Below are positions 10,883 through 18,393 of a stretch of DNA of 64,000 nucleotides, piece by piece. The position numbers and the translations under genes are program-made. The notes beneath the pieces are model-generated. The model made no database searches. It was not told the DNA's origin and worked only from the letters and a program-made list of their open reading frames with translations. How positions within the stretch are numbered: the stretch's first letter is position 1; each line of letters opens with the position of its first letter. Source of the stretch: Candidatus Babelota bacterium (lineage in GTDB: Bacteria > Babelota > Babeliae > Babelales > Babelaceae); assembly GCA_023379005.1 (NCBI GenBank), contig JAMCTG010000001.1:17521-81520 (forward strand). Reading direction: 5' to 3'.

Positions 10883-10896
10883 GATTTCCCCTAAAA

Positions 10897-11322
10897 TCAA
10901 TCTACAACTTCTACGCCCATGCTTTTAGCAGTCCCTGCAACCACCTTCTTTGCATGCTCTAAGTCCATGGTATTTAAATCTGCTAATTTAACTTTTGCAA
11001 TTTCTTCAATATCTTTCATTGAGATTTTGCCAACTTGGTCTTGTTTAGGTTTTGTAGATCCTTTTGCAAGATTAATTTTTTTCTTAATAAGTTCTGAGGT
11101 AGGAGACATTTTTACAATAAAATCAAATTTTTTATCTGTATAAATTGTCACAACAACAGGAACTGTTTGTCCTTTTCTGTCCGCAGTTTTTGCATTGAAC
11201 TGTTTACAGAAATCCATAATATTAACACCTTGTTGTCCCAAAATAGAACCAACTGGAGGAGCAGGCGTAGCAGCGCCACCAGGTATATTCATTCTTAATT
11301 TCGCTTTAATTTCTTTTGCCAT
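10897..11322 (-). CDS. rplK: 50S ribosomal protein L11
   Basis: 141 residues, the exact usual length. The N-terminal domain carries the proline-rich PGGAATPAPPVGSILGQQGVN thiostrepton-region sequence (broken only by ordinary substitutions) and the C-terminal rRNA-binding domain ends GTAKSMGVEV. It sits at the GTPase-associated centre with 23S helices 43-44. The gene lies 14 nt upstream of rplA and 28 nt downstream of nusG in the standard secE-nusG-rplK-rplA order. Confidence 0.98.
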   Translation of the reverse strand: MAKEIKAKLRMNIPGGAATPAPPVGSILGQQGVNIMDFCKQFNAKTADRKGQTVPVVVTIYTDKKFDFIVKMSPTSELIKKKINLAKGSTKPKQDQVGKISMKDIEEIAKVKLADLNTMDLEHAKKVVAGTAKSMGVEVVD

Positions 11323-11350
11323 AATTAACCTATATTTGAAAATTAATTTT

Positions 11351-11869
11351 TTAACGTTTTATCTGATCAAAATTTAATTCAACAGGAGTTAATCTACCAA
11401 AAATACTTACCATCACAGTCAGCTTTTCAGAATCTTCATCGATTTTATCAATTAACCCAACAAAACCAGAAAAAGGTCCTTCTTTAATATCAACCTCTTT
11501 GCCAATTTCAAATTCATGTTTTACAGTTGGCAATGCAACTTCACCTTTAACCTGTCCCAATACCCTATCAATTTCTTTTTGAGATAATGCTACAGGTTGA
11601 GTGCCACCTAAAAATCTTAAAACTTTTGGTGTTTTAGTGACCAATCTAATTGCTTGCTGAACTGCTTCCATTTGAATAAGCATATATCCTGGAAATAATT
11701 GCTGATCCCCTTGTTGATCAGATTCAAAAAATTGTTTAATTTTTGCAGACGGAATAAGAATATCACCAAAATATTCTTGCATTCCCTCTTCTTGAATTCT
11801 TTTTGTTAAATCAGTTTTAACTAAATCTTCGTATCCGGCAAAAACCTGGACAACATACCATTTTTTCAT
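11351..11869 (-). CDS. nusG: Transcription termination/antitermination protein NusG
   Basis: 172 residues: an N-terminal NGN domain (MKKWYVVQVFAGYEDLV, then LFPGYMLIQ and VLRFLGG) that binds the beta' clamp helices, and a C-terminal KOW domain (VDIKEGPFSGFVGLIDKIDED) that contacts Rho or S10. The family length is 170-185. It lies between secE and rplK, the position seen in most bacteria. Confidence 0.98.
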   Translation of the reverse strand: MKKWYVVQVFAGYEDLVKTDLTKRIQEEGMQEYFGDILIPSAKIKQFFESDQQGDQQLFPGYMLIQMEAVQQAIRLVTKTPKVLRFLGGTQPVALSQKEIDRVLGQVKGEVALPTVKHEFEIGKEVDIKEGPFSGFVGLIDKIDEDSEKLTVMVSIFGRLTPVELNFDQIKR

Positions 11870-11881
11870 GTAATAAATAAC

Positions 11882-12073
11882 CTATATACCAGGCTTAAAT
11901 ACCTGTCGAGCAATCCATGAAATTACTCTGTCGACAATACCCAAATAAATAGCAAAGAAAGTCATGAATAATAATGACACAATCAATGCCCCCACAAACT
12001 CATCAAACTTAGGCCATTCTACTCTGGCAAATTCTGCCTTAACTTCCTTTAAAAATTGACCAACTTGTTTCAT
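11882..12073 (-). CDS. secE: Preprotein translocase subunit SecE
   Basis: 63 residues with a short amphipathic N-terminal helix (FLKEVKAEFARVEWP, where the (R)V-WP motif is the SecE signature) and one C-terminal membrane helix (ALIVSLLFMTFFAIYLGIVDRVI). It is the clamp subunit of SecYEG. The start was set at the third ATG-like codon because AGGTG lies 9 nt upstream; the more upstream GTG/ATG fall inside that Shine-Dalgarno. The large exported proteome in this window depends on this translocon. Confidence 0.95.
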   Translation of the reverse strand: MKQVGQFLKEVKAEFARVEWPKFDEFVGALIVSLLFMTFFAIYLGIVDRVISWIARQVFKPGI

Positions 12074-12103
12074 AAACAACATCACCTATTTATATATGTG
12101 TAT

Positions 12104-12180
12104 TGGCAGGCCAGGAGGGATTCGAACCCCCAACCCGCAGATTTGGAGTCTGCCGCTCTGCCAATTAGAGCTACTGGCCT
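12104..12180 (-). tRNA. tRNA-Trp (anticodon CCA)
   Basis: Minus-strand cloverleaf with acceptor AGGCCAG/CTGGCCT, discriminator G, encoded CCA, anticodon stem GCAGA/TCTGC around CTCCAAA (anticodon CCA) and T-loop GGTTCGAATCC. It lies between rpmG and secE, the common trpT-secE-nusG arrangement. Confidence 0.97.
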
Positions 12181-12192
12181 AGGCTCCATACA

Positions 12193-12351
12193 TTATTTCG
12201 TTTCTTTGTGCATACTATGAACACGACAACGTGAACAATATTTACTAAGCTTTAGAGAGCCAGCTGTTCTCTTTTTGCCCACAACCTGACTATAATTTCG
12301 CTCTTTGCAACTTTCGCAAGCTAAATGAGTTGTTACACGATTCTTTGCCAT
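12193..12351 (-). CDS. rpmG: 50S ribosomal protein L33
   Basis: A 52-residue basic protein, MAKNRVTTHLACESCKERNY..., ending SKYCSRCRVHSMHKETK. It has the L33 pattern of two CxxC pairs (ACESC and YCSRC), making it the zinc-binding C+ form. L33 sits near the ribosomal E site. It occupies the interval between tRNA-Thr and tRNA-Trp where E. coli-like operons carry tuf; in many bacteria rpmG lies just before tRNA-Trp/secE, so only the absence of tuf is notable. Confidence 0.95.
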   Translation of the reverse strand: MAKNRVTTHLACESCKERNYSQVVGKKRTAGSLKLSKYCSRCRVHSMHKETK

Positions 12352-12382
12352 AATATCCCGTAATTTTTTTTGATTTCGCCTC

Positions 12383-12458
12383 TGGAGCCCGCGACCGGAT
12401 TTGAACCGGTGACCTCTCCCTTACCAAGGAAGTGCTCTAACCACTGAGCTACGTGGGC
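12383..12458 (-). tRNA. tRNA-Thr (anticodon GGT)
   Basis: Minus-strand cloverleaf: acceptor GCCCACG/CGCGGGC with one A-C mismatch at the fifth pair, anticodon stem CTTCC/GGGAG around TTGGTAA (anticodon GGT), T-loop GGTTCAAATCC and encoded CCA. The mismatch is tolerable, but worth noting if tRNA function is examined. Confidence 0.95.
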
Positions 12459-12539
12459 GGAGTTTTTTTAAATCTTTTACCTAATTATATAATTTTAAAC
12501 CAAAAAAAACATATTGACAATACCGAATTTTCTTTTTTT

Positions 12540-12615
12540 TGGAGCTGGCGACTGGATTTGAACCAGCGACCTGCTGATTACAAATCAGCTGCTCTACCAA
12601 CTGAGCTACGCCAGC
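12540..12615 (-). tRNA. tRNA-Thr (anticodon TGT)
   Basis: Minus-strand cloverleaf: acceptor GCTGGCG/CGCCAGC, anticodon stem GCTGA/TCAGC around TTTGTAA (anticodon TGT), T-loop GGTTCAAATCC and encoded CCA. With the GGT isoacceptor it covers the threonine codons favoured in an AT-rich genome. Confidence 0.97.
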
Positions 12616-12631
12616 ATAAGATCTATTTAGG

Positions 12632-12808
12632 ATAGCCCTACTTCGCTAAAGCTACGAAGGGCATACTTCGCTTTGATCCTTTAAATGTCAAATTCTAAAT
12701 CATCCTTAACCAATGGCCACTACTACGCTACTTTGTAGCTTCGAAGTGCAGGTCGCCATAACGACCCGTCCTACGAAGTTTTAACGAAGTAGGAAGCCTT
12801 GGCGAAGT
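12632..12808. repeat. Cluster of dispersed palindromic repeats between two tRNA genes
   Basis: This spacer is far richer in G and C than other intergenic DNA here. It holds CTTCGCTAAAGCTACGAAG (near 12640), a GGTCG/CGACC hairpin (12751-12766), and TCCTAC/GTAGGA arms (12769-12794) around repeated CGAAG words. The CTTCGCTAAAGC core recurs inside genes at 38.83 kb and, inverted, at 59.13 kb. It does not code for anything recognisable. It must be transcribed with the tRNA operon and could influence processing between tRNA-Gly and tRNA-Thr. Confidence 0.7.
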
Positions 12809-12809
12809 A

Positions 12810-12885
12810 TGGAGCGGGAAACGGGACTCGAACCCGCAACCTACAGCTTGGAAGGCTGCCGCTCTACCAATTGAGCTATTCCCGC
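12810..12885 (-). tRNA. tRNA-Gly (anticodon TCC)
   Basis: Minus-strand cloverleaf: acceptor GCGGGAA/TTCCCGC, anticodon stem GCAGC/GCTGT around CTTCCAA (anticodon TCC), T-loop GGTTCGAGTCC and encoded CCA. Its position between tRNA-Tyr and tRNA-Thr matches the tyrU-glyT-thrT order of enterobacteria. Confidence 0.96.
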
Positions 12886-12944
12886 AGTAAATTTTCGACC
12901 GTCTCCGCCTAGTGGCCTGCCCAGGCATTTCTTTCAGAAATGAC

Positions 12945-13030
12945 TGGTGGCGAGAGTAGGATTCGAACCTACGAAGGCATCAGCCAACGGATTTACAGTC
13001 CGTCCCCTTTGACCACTCGGGAATCTCGCC
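12945..13030 (-). tRNA. tRNA-Tyr (anticodon GTA)
   Basis: An 86-nt class II tRNA on the minus strand: acceptor GGCGAGA/TCTCGCC, anticodon stem ACGGA/TCCGT around CTGTAAA (anticodon GTA), a long variable arm, T-loop GGTTCGAATCC, discriminator A and encoded CCA. It is the first gene of the tRNA/ribosomal operon, about 70 nt downstream of a plausible promoter. G34 makes it a substrate for the tgt product encoded at 47.6 kb. Confidence 0.96.
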
Positions 13031-13108
13031 GAAAATTTATCAATATTTATGTAATTGTCAATACAATTTTCACACAATAATAAAATTACTTTTAAAGTGT
13101 GTTTAATT

Positions 13109-13137
13109 ATAATATTGTTTTTCTGAAATGATTTCAA
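13109..13137 (-). promoter_or_regulatory. Predicted sigma70-type promoter for the tRNA/ribosomal operon
   Basis: Read on the minus strand: TTGAAA, a 17-nt spacer, TATTAT, predicting a transcript start near 13102, upstream of tRNA-Tyr. A further TTGACA lies closer to the tRNA (13056-13061) but its best -10 would put initiation inside the tRNA. Sequence-based only. Confidence 0.5.
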
Positions 13138-13196
13138 CTTATTTTTTTTAAAATTAGCTATGACTTACTGCTATTTTTCAAAAAATAAATAACAAA

Positions 13197-13631
13197 TTAT
13201 GATTTAGGAATACATTTGTAATGCAAAATTCTATTGTCTAGGCCTTGATAATCGATAAATATGATACATGAATTTTCAGTCAAAATTGGCATAATTATTT
13301 CAGGCCATTCAATAAAACTCCAACTATCTGGCTGATGCAAGATTTCTGCAAAACCTGCTCCTATAAAATCATCTAAAGATTTTAATCGATATAAATCAAA
13401 ATGATAAATTTTTCCTTCTTTAATTGTATAAGAATTAACATAAGCAAATGTCGGACTTGAAATAGTTTCTTTTACACCAACATTTTTCAATATTTCTCTT
13501 ATTAATGTAGTTTTGCCAGCACCTAAAGAACCTACAAAAGCAAAAATTTTATACTCTTTCATTAATTCTTTAATTTTATTTGCCACATCAGGTAATTCAT
13601 TTATTGAATAAATTAACTTTTCTTGAATCAT
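13197..13631 (-). CDS. tsaE: tRNA threonylcarbamoyladenosine biosynthesis ATPase TsaE
   Basis: 144 residues with Walker A GSLGAGKT at 34-41, the family switch SSPTFAYVN, HFDLYR in the central region and the C-terminal FIEWPE motif diagnostic of TsaE (YjeE). It is the ATPase of the TsaB-TsaD-TsaE complex that makes t6A37 on ANN-decoding tRNAs. It overlaps the upstream NYN nuclease gene by 4 nt, so the pair is co-transcribed. The tsaB and tsaD partners are not in this window. Confidence 0.95.
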   Translation of the reverse strand: MIQEKLIYSINELPDVANKIKELMKEYKIFAFVGSLGAGKTTLIREILKNVGVKETISSPTFAYVNSYTIKEGKIYHFDLYRLKSLDDFIGAGFAEILHQPDSWSFIEWPEIIMPILTENSCIIFIDYQGLDNRILHYKCIPKS

Positions 13632-14215
13632 AATTTTTTTAATAAATTTAAAAGTTTCTTTTCCTTTTTCGATAATTTTTCCTGTTTGTCTTCTTCAACA
13701 AAATCTTCTTTAAACGTAGAAATAGTCGCAGCTTCTTGCATTAGCTTATCCAAATCTTCATTCCGTTCATCTTGTTCAAATTTAATAATGTTGCCAAAGT
13801 TTGGTTTTGTAACAAGTTTTTTTTCCTGCAAAGTTAACTGAATTATTTTAAAAAAATCTTCAGGATCCAAAATTTCTACTTTATAAGAAGATGCAAATGT
13901 TTTTAATTCTCTGTCCGATGAAACTAAAATTGAATTTGCTGATTTATTTTGTGCTGCTAATTTTTCAATGTGTTCTTTAATAACATCATCAGCGGTAAAA
14001 TTCACACCGGAATATATTACTGTAACATTTTTAAAAGTATCAATTTCTGGTCTTATTCCACTGCCACCATCAAAAACAATTATTACATTATTATTTATCT
14101 TTTTTTTTGCATAATTATTTAAAAGATTTAAAAATTGTTGTCTTTGAGATTCCGTAATAAATTTATCTTTTACATTTCTTTTTAAAAAATTATATGCGTC
14201 TATTATTATTATCAT
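13628..14215 (-). CDS. NYN-domain (YacP/Rae1-like) ribonuclease
   Basis: 195 residues. The N-terminal 140 form a NYN/PIN-like domain with the acidic metal-site signatures IIIDAYNFLK (D6, N9), VFDGG, YSGVNFTADDVI and ILVSSDREL. This matches the YacP family, in which Bacillus Rae1 cleaves mRNA in the ribosomal A site. The C-terminal 55 residues are a charged Lys/Glu helix. It overlaps tsaE by 4 nt. Assignment to the family is firm; the precise substrate is unknown. Confidence 0.85.
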   Translation of the reverse strand: MIIIIDAYNFLKRNVKDKFITESQRQQFLNLLNNYAKKKINNNVIIVFDGGSGIRPEIDTFKNVTVIYSGVNFTADDVIKEHIEKLAAQNKSANSILVSSDRELKTFASSYKVEILDPEDFFKIIQLTLQEKKLVTKPNFGNIIKFEQDERNEDLDKLMQEAATISTFKEDFVEEDKQEKLSKKEKKLLNLLKKL

Positions 14216-14308
14216 CGTTTATTTGCCAAAAAATTTATTAAAAGTACTATTAGAATATATAGTAGCAAAGTAGTAAATTCAATAAACTGGGTAATAGGAA
14301 CTTTTTTT

Positions 14309-15136
14309 ATGGAACAGTTAGTTAATTTAAAAAATAGGATAAAAGCTGTCGGCACTATAAAAAAAATTACCCATGCAATGCGACTTATTTCCATGTCCAA
14401 TCATTCCAAATTACGGACAAAAAAAGAATTTCTTGCAACTTATAGTCAAGAAGTAAAAAGAATTGGAACAATTATAAATAGTTTAGTTCAACAAGATCAA
14501 ATCCAAGAAAATAAAATAAAAAAAACTCTTATAATAATAATTGCATCAGAAAAAGGTCTGTGTGGAAATTTCAATAGCAAACTTTTTATTTTTATAAAAA
14601 AAGCTTATCCATTTAATGAAAAACATGATTTAATAACAGTGGGAAAGCAAGCTGCAATTTATACAAGAACAGATTTAAAAAAAGAAACTATTAAAAATTT
14701 TGACATATTTAATTCATTAAATTTTATAAAAATTTCTCAAGACCTTACAAATTTCATTTTAGAAAATCATTATACAGATGTAATTATTTTCAGTAATTAT
14801 CAAAAAACATTCTTTGTGCAGCAATCTAAAAAAACAAATCTTTTATCTATTAAAAAAGATTCTGATACAAAAATTAATCAATTAGATATTCAAGATTATT
14901 TATGGGCTCAAAAGCCTGAAGAAATTAACGAAAAATTAAAAAAAGTTATGATTAGTGTTAATCTTCAGGAACTTTTATTTGAATCATTATTAGCAGAGCA
15001 AGCTTCAAGATTCATTTCAATGGATAATGCAACCAGAAATGCTGAACAACTAATTAATCAAATGAAGTTGAATTACAACAAAATTAGACAAACTTCAATA
15101 ACTCGTGAATTAACAGAACTTTCTAGTAGCATTTAA
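14309..15136 (+). CDS. atpG: F1F0 ATP synthase gamma subunit
   Basis: 275 residues. The N-terminal helix (NLKNRIKAVGTIKKITHAM) and C-terminal helix (MDNATRNAEQLI, ending RQTSITRELTEL) are the conserved coiled coil of the rotor shaft. The central Rossmann-like domain keeps IASEKGLCGNFN. Length is normal. It stands alone: the neighbours are a NYN nuclease (divergent) and murA (convergent, 14-nt overlap at the stop), not atpA or atpD. A weak AGGAAC lies about 9 nt before the ATG. The gene appears intact, so the other atp genes should be elsewhere. Confidence 0.93.
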   Translation: MEQLVNLKNRIKAVGTIKKITHAMRLISMSNHSKLRTKKEFLATYSQEVKRIGTIINSLVQQDQIQENKIKKTLIIIIASEKGLCGNFNSKLFIFIKKAYPFNEKHDLITVGKQAAIYTRTDLKKETIKNFDIFNSLNFIKISQDLTNFILENHYTDVIIFSNYQKTFFVQQSKKTNLLSIKKDSDTKINQLDIQDYLWAQKPEEINEKLKKVMISVNLQELLFESLLAEQASRFISMDNATRNAEQLINQMKLNYNKIRQTSITRELTELSSSI

Positions 15137-16388
15137 TAGAAATTTTTGCCCCTAGTTTTGACAATTTCTTATCAAATTCTTGATAGCCTCTTCTCAAATG
15201 ATGAACACCAGAAATTTTGGTTTGTCCTTTTGCAGCCAATCCTGCCAGAACTAAAGCGCATGAAGATCTAATATCCGTTGCGTTTACATCTGCTGCATTT
15301 AATTGCTTTACACCGTTAATAATTGCAGTCGTACCATCTAAAGAAATATCTGCACCCATTTTTTTTAATTCTAAAACATGTAGCATTCGATTTTCAAAAA
15401 CAGTTTCTTGAATGATACTTTGCCCTTCTGCCAACGTCTGAGCTACCAGCATTGGTGCTTGCAAATCAGTTGGAAATCCTGGATGTGGCATAGTTCTAAA
15501 GGAAACGGCTTGAGGATTTTTTGTCGCTTTAAATTTTATTACATTATCTAAAACTTGAACATCATGACCCATTTCTTTGAGTTTCATTAAAAAAACATCC
15601 ATATGATGAGCTGGAGCTTTTTCAACAATAATTTCCCCACCAGCAACTGCAGCAGCCAATAATAATGAACCTGCCTCCAATCTATCAGGCATAATTTCAT
15701 GTTCAACTGGATTTAAAAAAGCAGCGTGCTTAATTTCAATTGTAGCAGGTGGTAAAATATTTATCTGAGCTCCCATTTTTTTTAAAATTTCAATTAAATC
15801 TAAAACTTCAGGTTCGATTGCTGCATTTATAATTTGTGTGGTTCCAGGAATTGCTAATGCAGCCATTAAAGCATTTTCGGTAGCACCCACACTTGGATAT
15901 TCAAGAACTAATCTTTTTGCTTGCCATTTTGTTACGTGTGCAGACAAAAATTCACCTGACAATGAAATTTGGACTCCCATTTCTTTAAATAATTTTAAAT
16001 GAAAATCAATTGGCCGCGCTCCCAAAATACAGCCACCTGGTAATGCAACTTCAGCTTTTGAAAATCTTGCTAATAATGGACCCATCACCAAAATTGATGC
16101 CCTCATTTTTTTCATGATTTCAGGGCTTACAACAAATTTATTTATTGTAGAAGTATCAACTTCCAATTTTCCATTTTCAAAATCAAAATTAACGTGAGCT
16201 CCTAACTGTTTTAACAAATTCATCATTTGCCAAACATCTTCAGAATTTGGAACATTTTTTAAAATAGATTTACCTGATGTCAAAATTAAAGAAGCCATAA
16301 TAACAAGCACGGCATTTTTTGCGCCTGCAAGATCAACTTGCCCAAAAATAGAATTTGATGATTCAACTAAAATATATTCATTATTCAT
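15123..16388 (-). CDS. murA: UDP-N-acetylglucosamine 1-carboxyvinyltransferase
   Basis: 421 residues with the enolpyruvyltransferase signatures: LAGAKNAVL (Lys/Asn pair at 24-25), LPGGCILGARPIDFH with catalytic Cys120 (the fosfomycin-sensitive Cys115 of E. coli), and the C-terminal DIRSSCALVLAGLAA-G motif. It makes the first committed step of peptidoglycan synthesis. The start is set at ATG (MNNEYILVE), as a longer reading begins at TTG and adds an unrelated Cys/Phe-rich stretch. Its end overlaps that of atpG by 14 nt. Together with murG and PBP1A it indicates a peptidoglycan cell wall. Confidence 0.96.
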   Translation of the reverse strand: MNNEYILVESSNSIFGQVDLAGAKNAVLVIMASLILTSGKSILKNVPNSEDVWQMMNLLKQLGAHVNFDFENGKLEVDTSTINKFVVSPEIMKKMRASILVMGPLLARFSKAEVALPGGCILGARPIDFHLKLFKEMGVQISLSGEFLSAHVTKWQAKRLVLEYPSVGATENALMAALAIPGTTQIINAAIEPEVLDLIEILKKMGAQINILPPATIEIKHAAFLNPVEHEIMPDRLEAGSLLLAAAVAGGEIIVEKAPAHHMDVFLMKLKEMGHDVQVLDNVIKFKATKNPQAVSFRTMPHPGFPTDLQAPMLVAQTLAEGQSIIQETVFENRMLHVLELKKMGADISLDGTTAIINGVKQLNAADVNATDIRSSCALVLAGLAAKGQTKISGVHHLRRGYQEFDKKLSKLGAKISIKCY

Positions 16389-16560
16389 GAATTTTTTCTT
16401 TCTAAAAAAAATTTGTAGCAAAAAAAATTTAAAGCAGTTGCATAAATTGTATAGCAAAATATCCAACTTGTCACTTTAAAGCCTTAAAAGTTTAAATTAA
16501 ATAGTTTATTTTAAAAAATACATTTATAATTAAATAATTATCAAAAGTTAAGTAAAAAAA

Positions 16561-17466
16561 ATGATCCAAGTTTTTATTGCGTTTGCTTTAATTGCAAGTG
16601 GAATAACCGCAAATAAATTTATTCTTTATTCTTGGCCACCAATTTTTTTAGTTGGTTTACGATCATTTATTGCAGGAATAATTTTAATTCTTCTTAATGT
16701 TTTTAGATCAGAAAGATTAAGATTTTCATATCTAAAAACAGATTTAAAAATTCTTTTATTTATTGCGTTTTTTACAACTTTAATTCCTTCAATATTAAAA
16801 GCATTTGCTTTAAAATATATGATTTCTTCCAAAGCAACATTGCTTGGTAGCATCGATCCATTTATTACCGCATTGTATGTCTATCTTCTTTGGAATGAAA
16901 AAATTAGTTTACAAAAGATCATAGGAATTACTGTAGCATTTTCAGGAATTTTTCTATTACTAATAACAAGTACCCCAATTGAAGAAAGTTTAAAAGCATT
17001 TTGGATATTTTCTTATCCTGAATTGGCAGCGATAATTGCAGTTGCTATTAATAGATATGGTTGGATGTTAGGACAAAATTTATTAAAGCAAAGTAGATAC
17101 ATGCCTTTGGAATTAAATGGTATCACTATGCTAATTAGTGGATTTTTTTCACTAATTTTATCATTTTGGCTAGAAACGGTTAATTATTCAAATACAGTTC
17201 CTGATATAAAATTTATGGCATTAATCTGGTATACAATAATTTTTGGAAACATTTTGGGTTATGGTTTTTATTCTAATGCTTTAAAAAAATTTAGTTCGAC
17301 ATTTGTCTCAATTGCAGGTTTTTCAGTACCTATACTTGTCTATATTTATGGCCTTATTTTTTTGCATGAAAAATGGTCGAATATATTTCTTTTATCATTT
17401 GCAATAACACTTCTGGGTCTTTTTATTTTTTATCAACAAGAATTTAAAAAAATTAAAAAAATATAA
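16561..17466 (+). CDS. EamA/DMT-family transporter
   Basis: 301 residues with about ten hydrophobic helices in two repeats. The second-repeat helix shows the usual EamA pattern (SIAGFSVPILVYIYGLIFLHEKW, where the acidic E before the final basic helix is typical), and the first repeat has GSIDPFITALYVYLLWNEKI. DMT transporters export or import small metabolites and amino acids; the substrate cannot be read from sequence. The gene stands between murA (divergent) and an exported hypothetical gene. Confidence 0.85.
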   Translation: MIQVFIAFALIASGITANKFILYSWPPIFLVGLRSFIAGIILILLNVFRSERLRFSYLKTDLKILLFIAFFTTLIPSILKAFALKYMISSKATLLGSIDPFITALYVYLLWNEKISLQKIIGITVAFSGIFLLLITSTPIEESLKAFWIFSYPELAAIIAVAINRYGWMLGQNLLKQSRYMPLELNGITMLISGFFSLILSFWLETVNYSNTVPDIKFMALIWYTIIFGNILGYGFYSNALKKFSSTFVSIAGFSVPILVYIYGLIFLHEKWSNIFLLSFAITLLGLFIFYQQEFKKIKKI

Positions 17467-17490
17467 TTTTTAACATCAAAGAAAAAACTT

Positions 17491-18393
17491 ATGAATTACA
17501 AATTTTTTACTCTGCTTATTATTTTTAATTCTTCTGCCATGTTTGATGATTCTCATCAATCTACATCAAATCCGGAAAAATTAAGTACATCTTCTCAAAA
17601 AATAAAATTAAAGCCAGAAGCTGAAAAACAATTACTCTCTATCATAAAAGATGTAAAAAAAATAAAATTTAGCCAACAGATAAAAAGTCTAATTTCGAGA
17701 GAAGAAACTAAACCTCATGATTATGAACGTAATTTATTAATACTGTCCTATAAATTAAACGGAAACAAACAAATCACATTAGAAAATGCTTTTGAGATCT
17801 TAGATTGTTACTACATCAATATGATGTTTATATTTATGTCCATAAAAGACCATATGGAAAAAAATATAAACCAGAGTCATATAATCACAAATAATTTATC
17901 AATAACAATGATGAATAAATGTCTAATACCACAGACATGTATTAAAAAATTACTTCAAAAGATGCAACATGAATTCCATTTTTCCGATTTAAAGCAATTA
18001 GATTGTATCATAAATTTATTAGAAAGACTTTATACAATCTATACTGAAATTGTTGAAGACAATTCTAAAAAATTTTCTAAAGAATTATGTAACAAATTTA
18101 AGGCAATTTATAGATCTCAAAAATTTTTCTTACAGATATTTTCTTGTGCTCTTTGTAGTAGTAATACAATTTCAACTAAAGATCATGTACGAATAAAAAA
18201 TTTATTAAAAAGTATAACTTCATTGCAATTTGATATGTTGGAATATAATTTTAAATTAACAAAATTTAGACTTAATCAAACATTTTTTGTATTAGATCCT
18301 GAAGTTGTAAATAATGATAATTATATTGCTTGGCCATTTGATACAATGAAATTAATTTTTGATGAATTTTCAATCGAAAATCCAACTTTTTAA
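17491..18393 (+). CDS. Exported alpha-helical protein of unknown function
   Basis: I do not recognise this 300-residue protein. It begins with a signal peptide (MNYKFFTLLIIFNSSAM) ending in the small-residue-Met junction seen in many exported proteins here. A Ser/Lys-rich linker follows, then a mostly helical body with scattered cysteines (about 10, in a protein predicted to leave the cytoplasm). It overlaps the converging gene by 4 nt at the stop. No repeat or enzyme motif is visible. Confidence 0.75.
   Translation: MNYKFFTLLIIFNSSAMFDDSHQSTSNPEKLSTSSQKIKLKPEAEKQLLSIIKDVKKIKFSQQIKSLISREETKPHDYERNLLILSYKLNGNKQITLENAFEILDCYYINMMFIFMSIKDHMEKNINQSHIITNNLSITMMNKCLIPQTCIKKLLQKMQHEFHFSDLKQLDCIINLLERLYTIYTEIVEDNSKKFSKELCNKFKAIYRSQKFFLQIFSCALCSSNTISTKDHVRIKNLLKSITSLQFDMLEYNFKLTKFRLNQTFFVLDPEVVNNDNYIAWPFDTMKLIFDEFSIENPTF

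Noticed and set aside
12453..13137. Three short ORFs of 60-67 codons overlapping the tRNA cluster (one forward, two reverse).
   Set aside because: Each runs through complete tRNA cloverleafs and encodes tRNA-derived words such as NSSIGRAAAFQAVG; they are translation artefacts of tRNA genes.
14212..14400. Minus-strand 62-codon hydrophobic ORF near the atpG start.
   Set aside because: It overlaps the conserved N-terminus of AtpG on the other strand; its hydrophobicity is the mirror of AT-rich coding.
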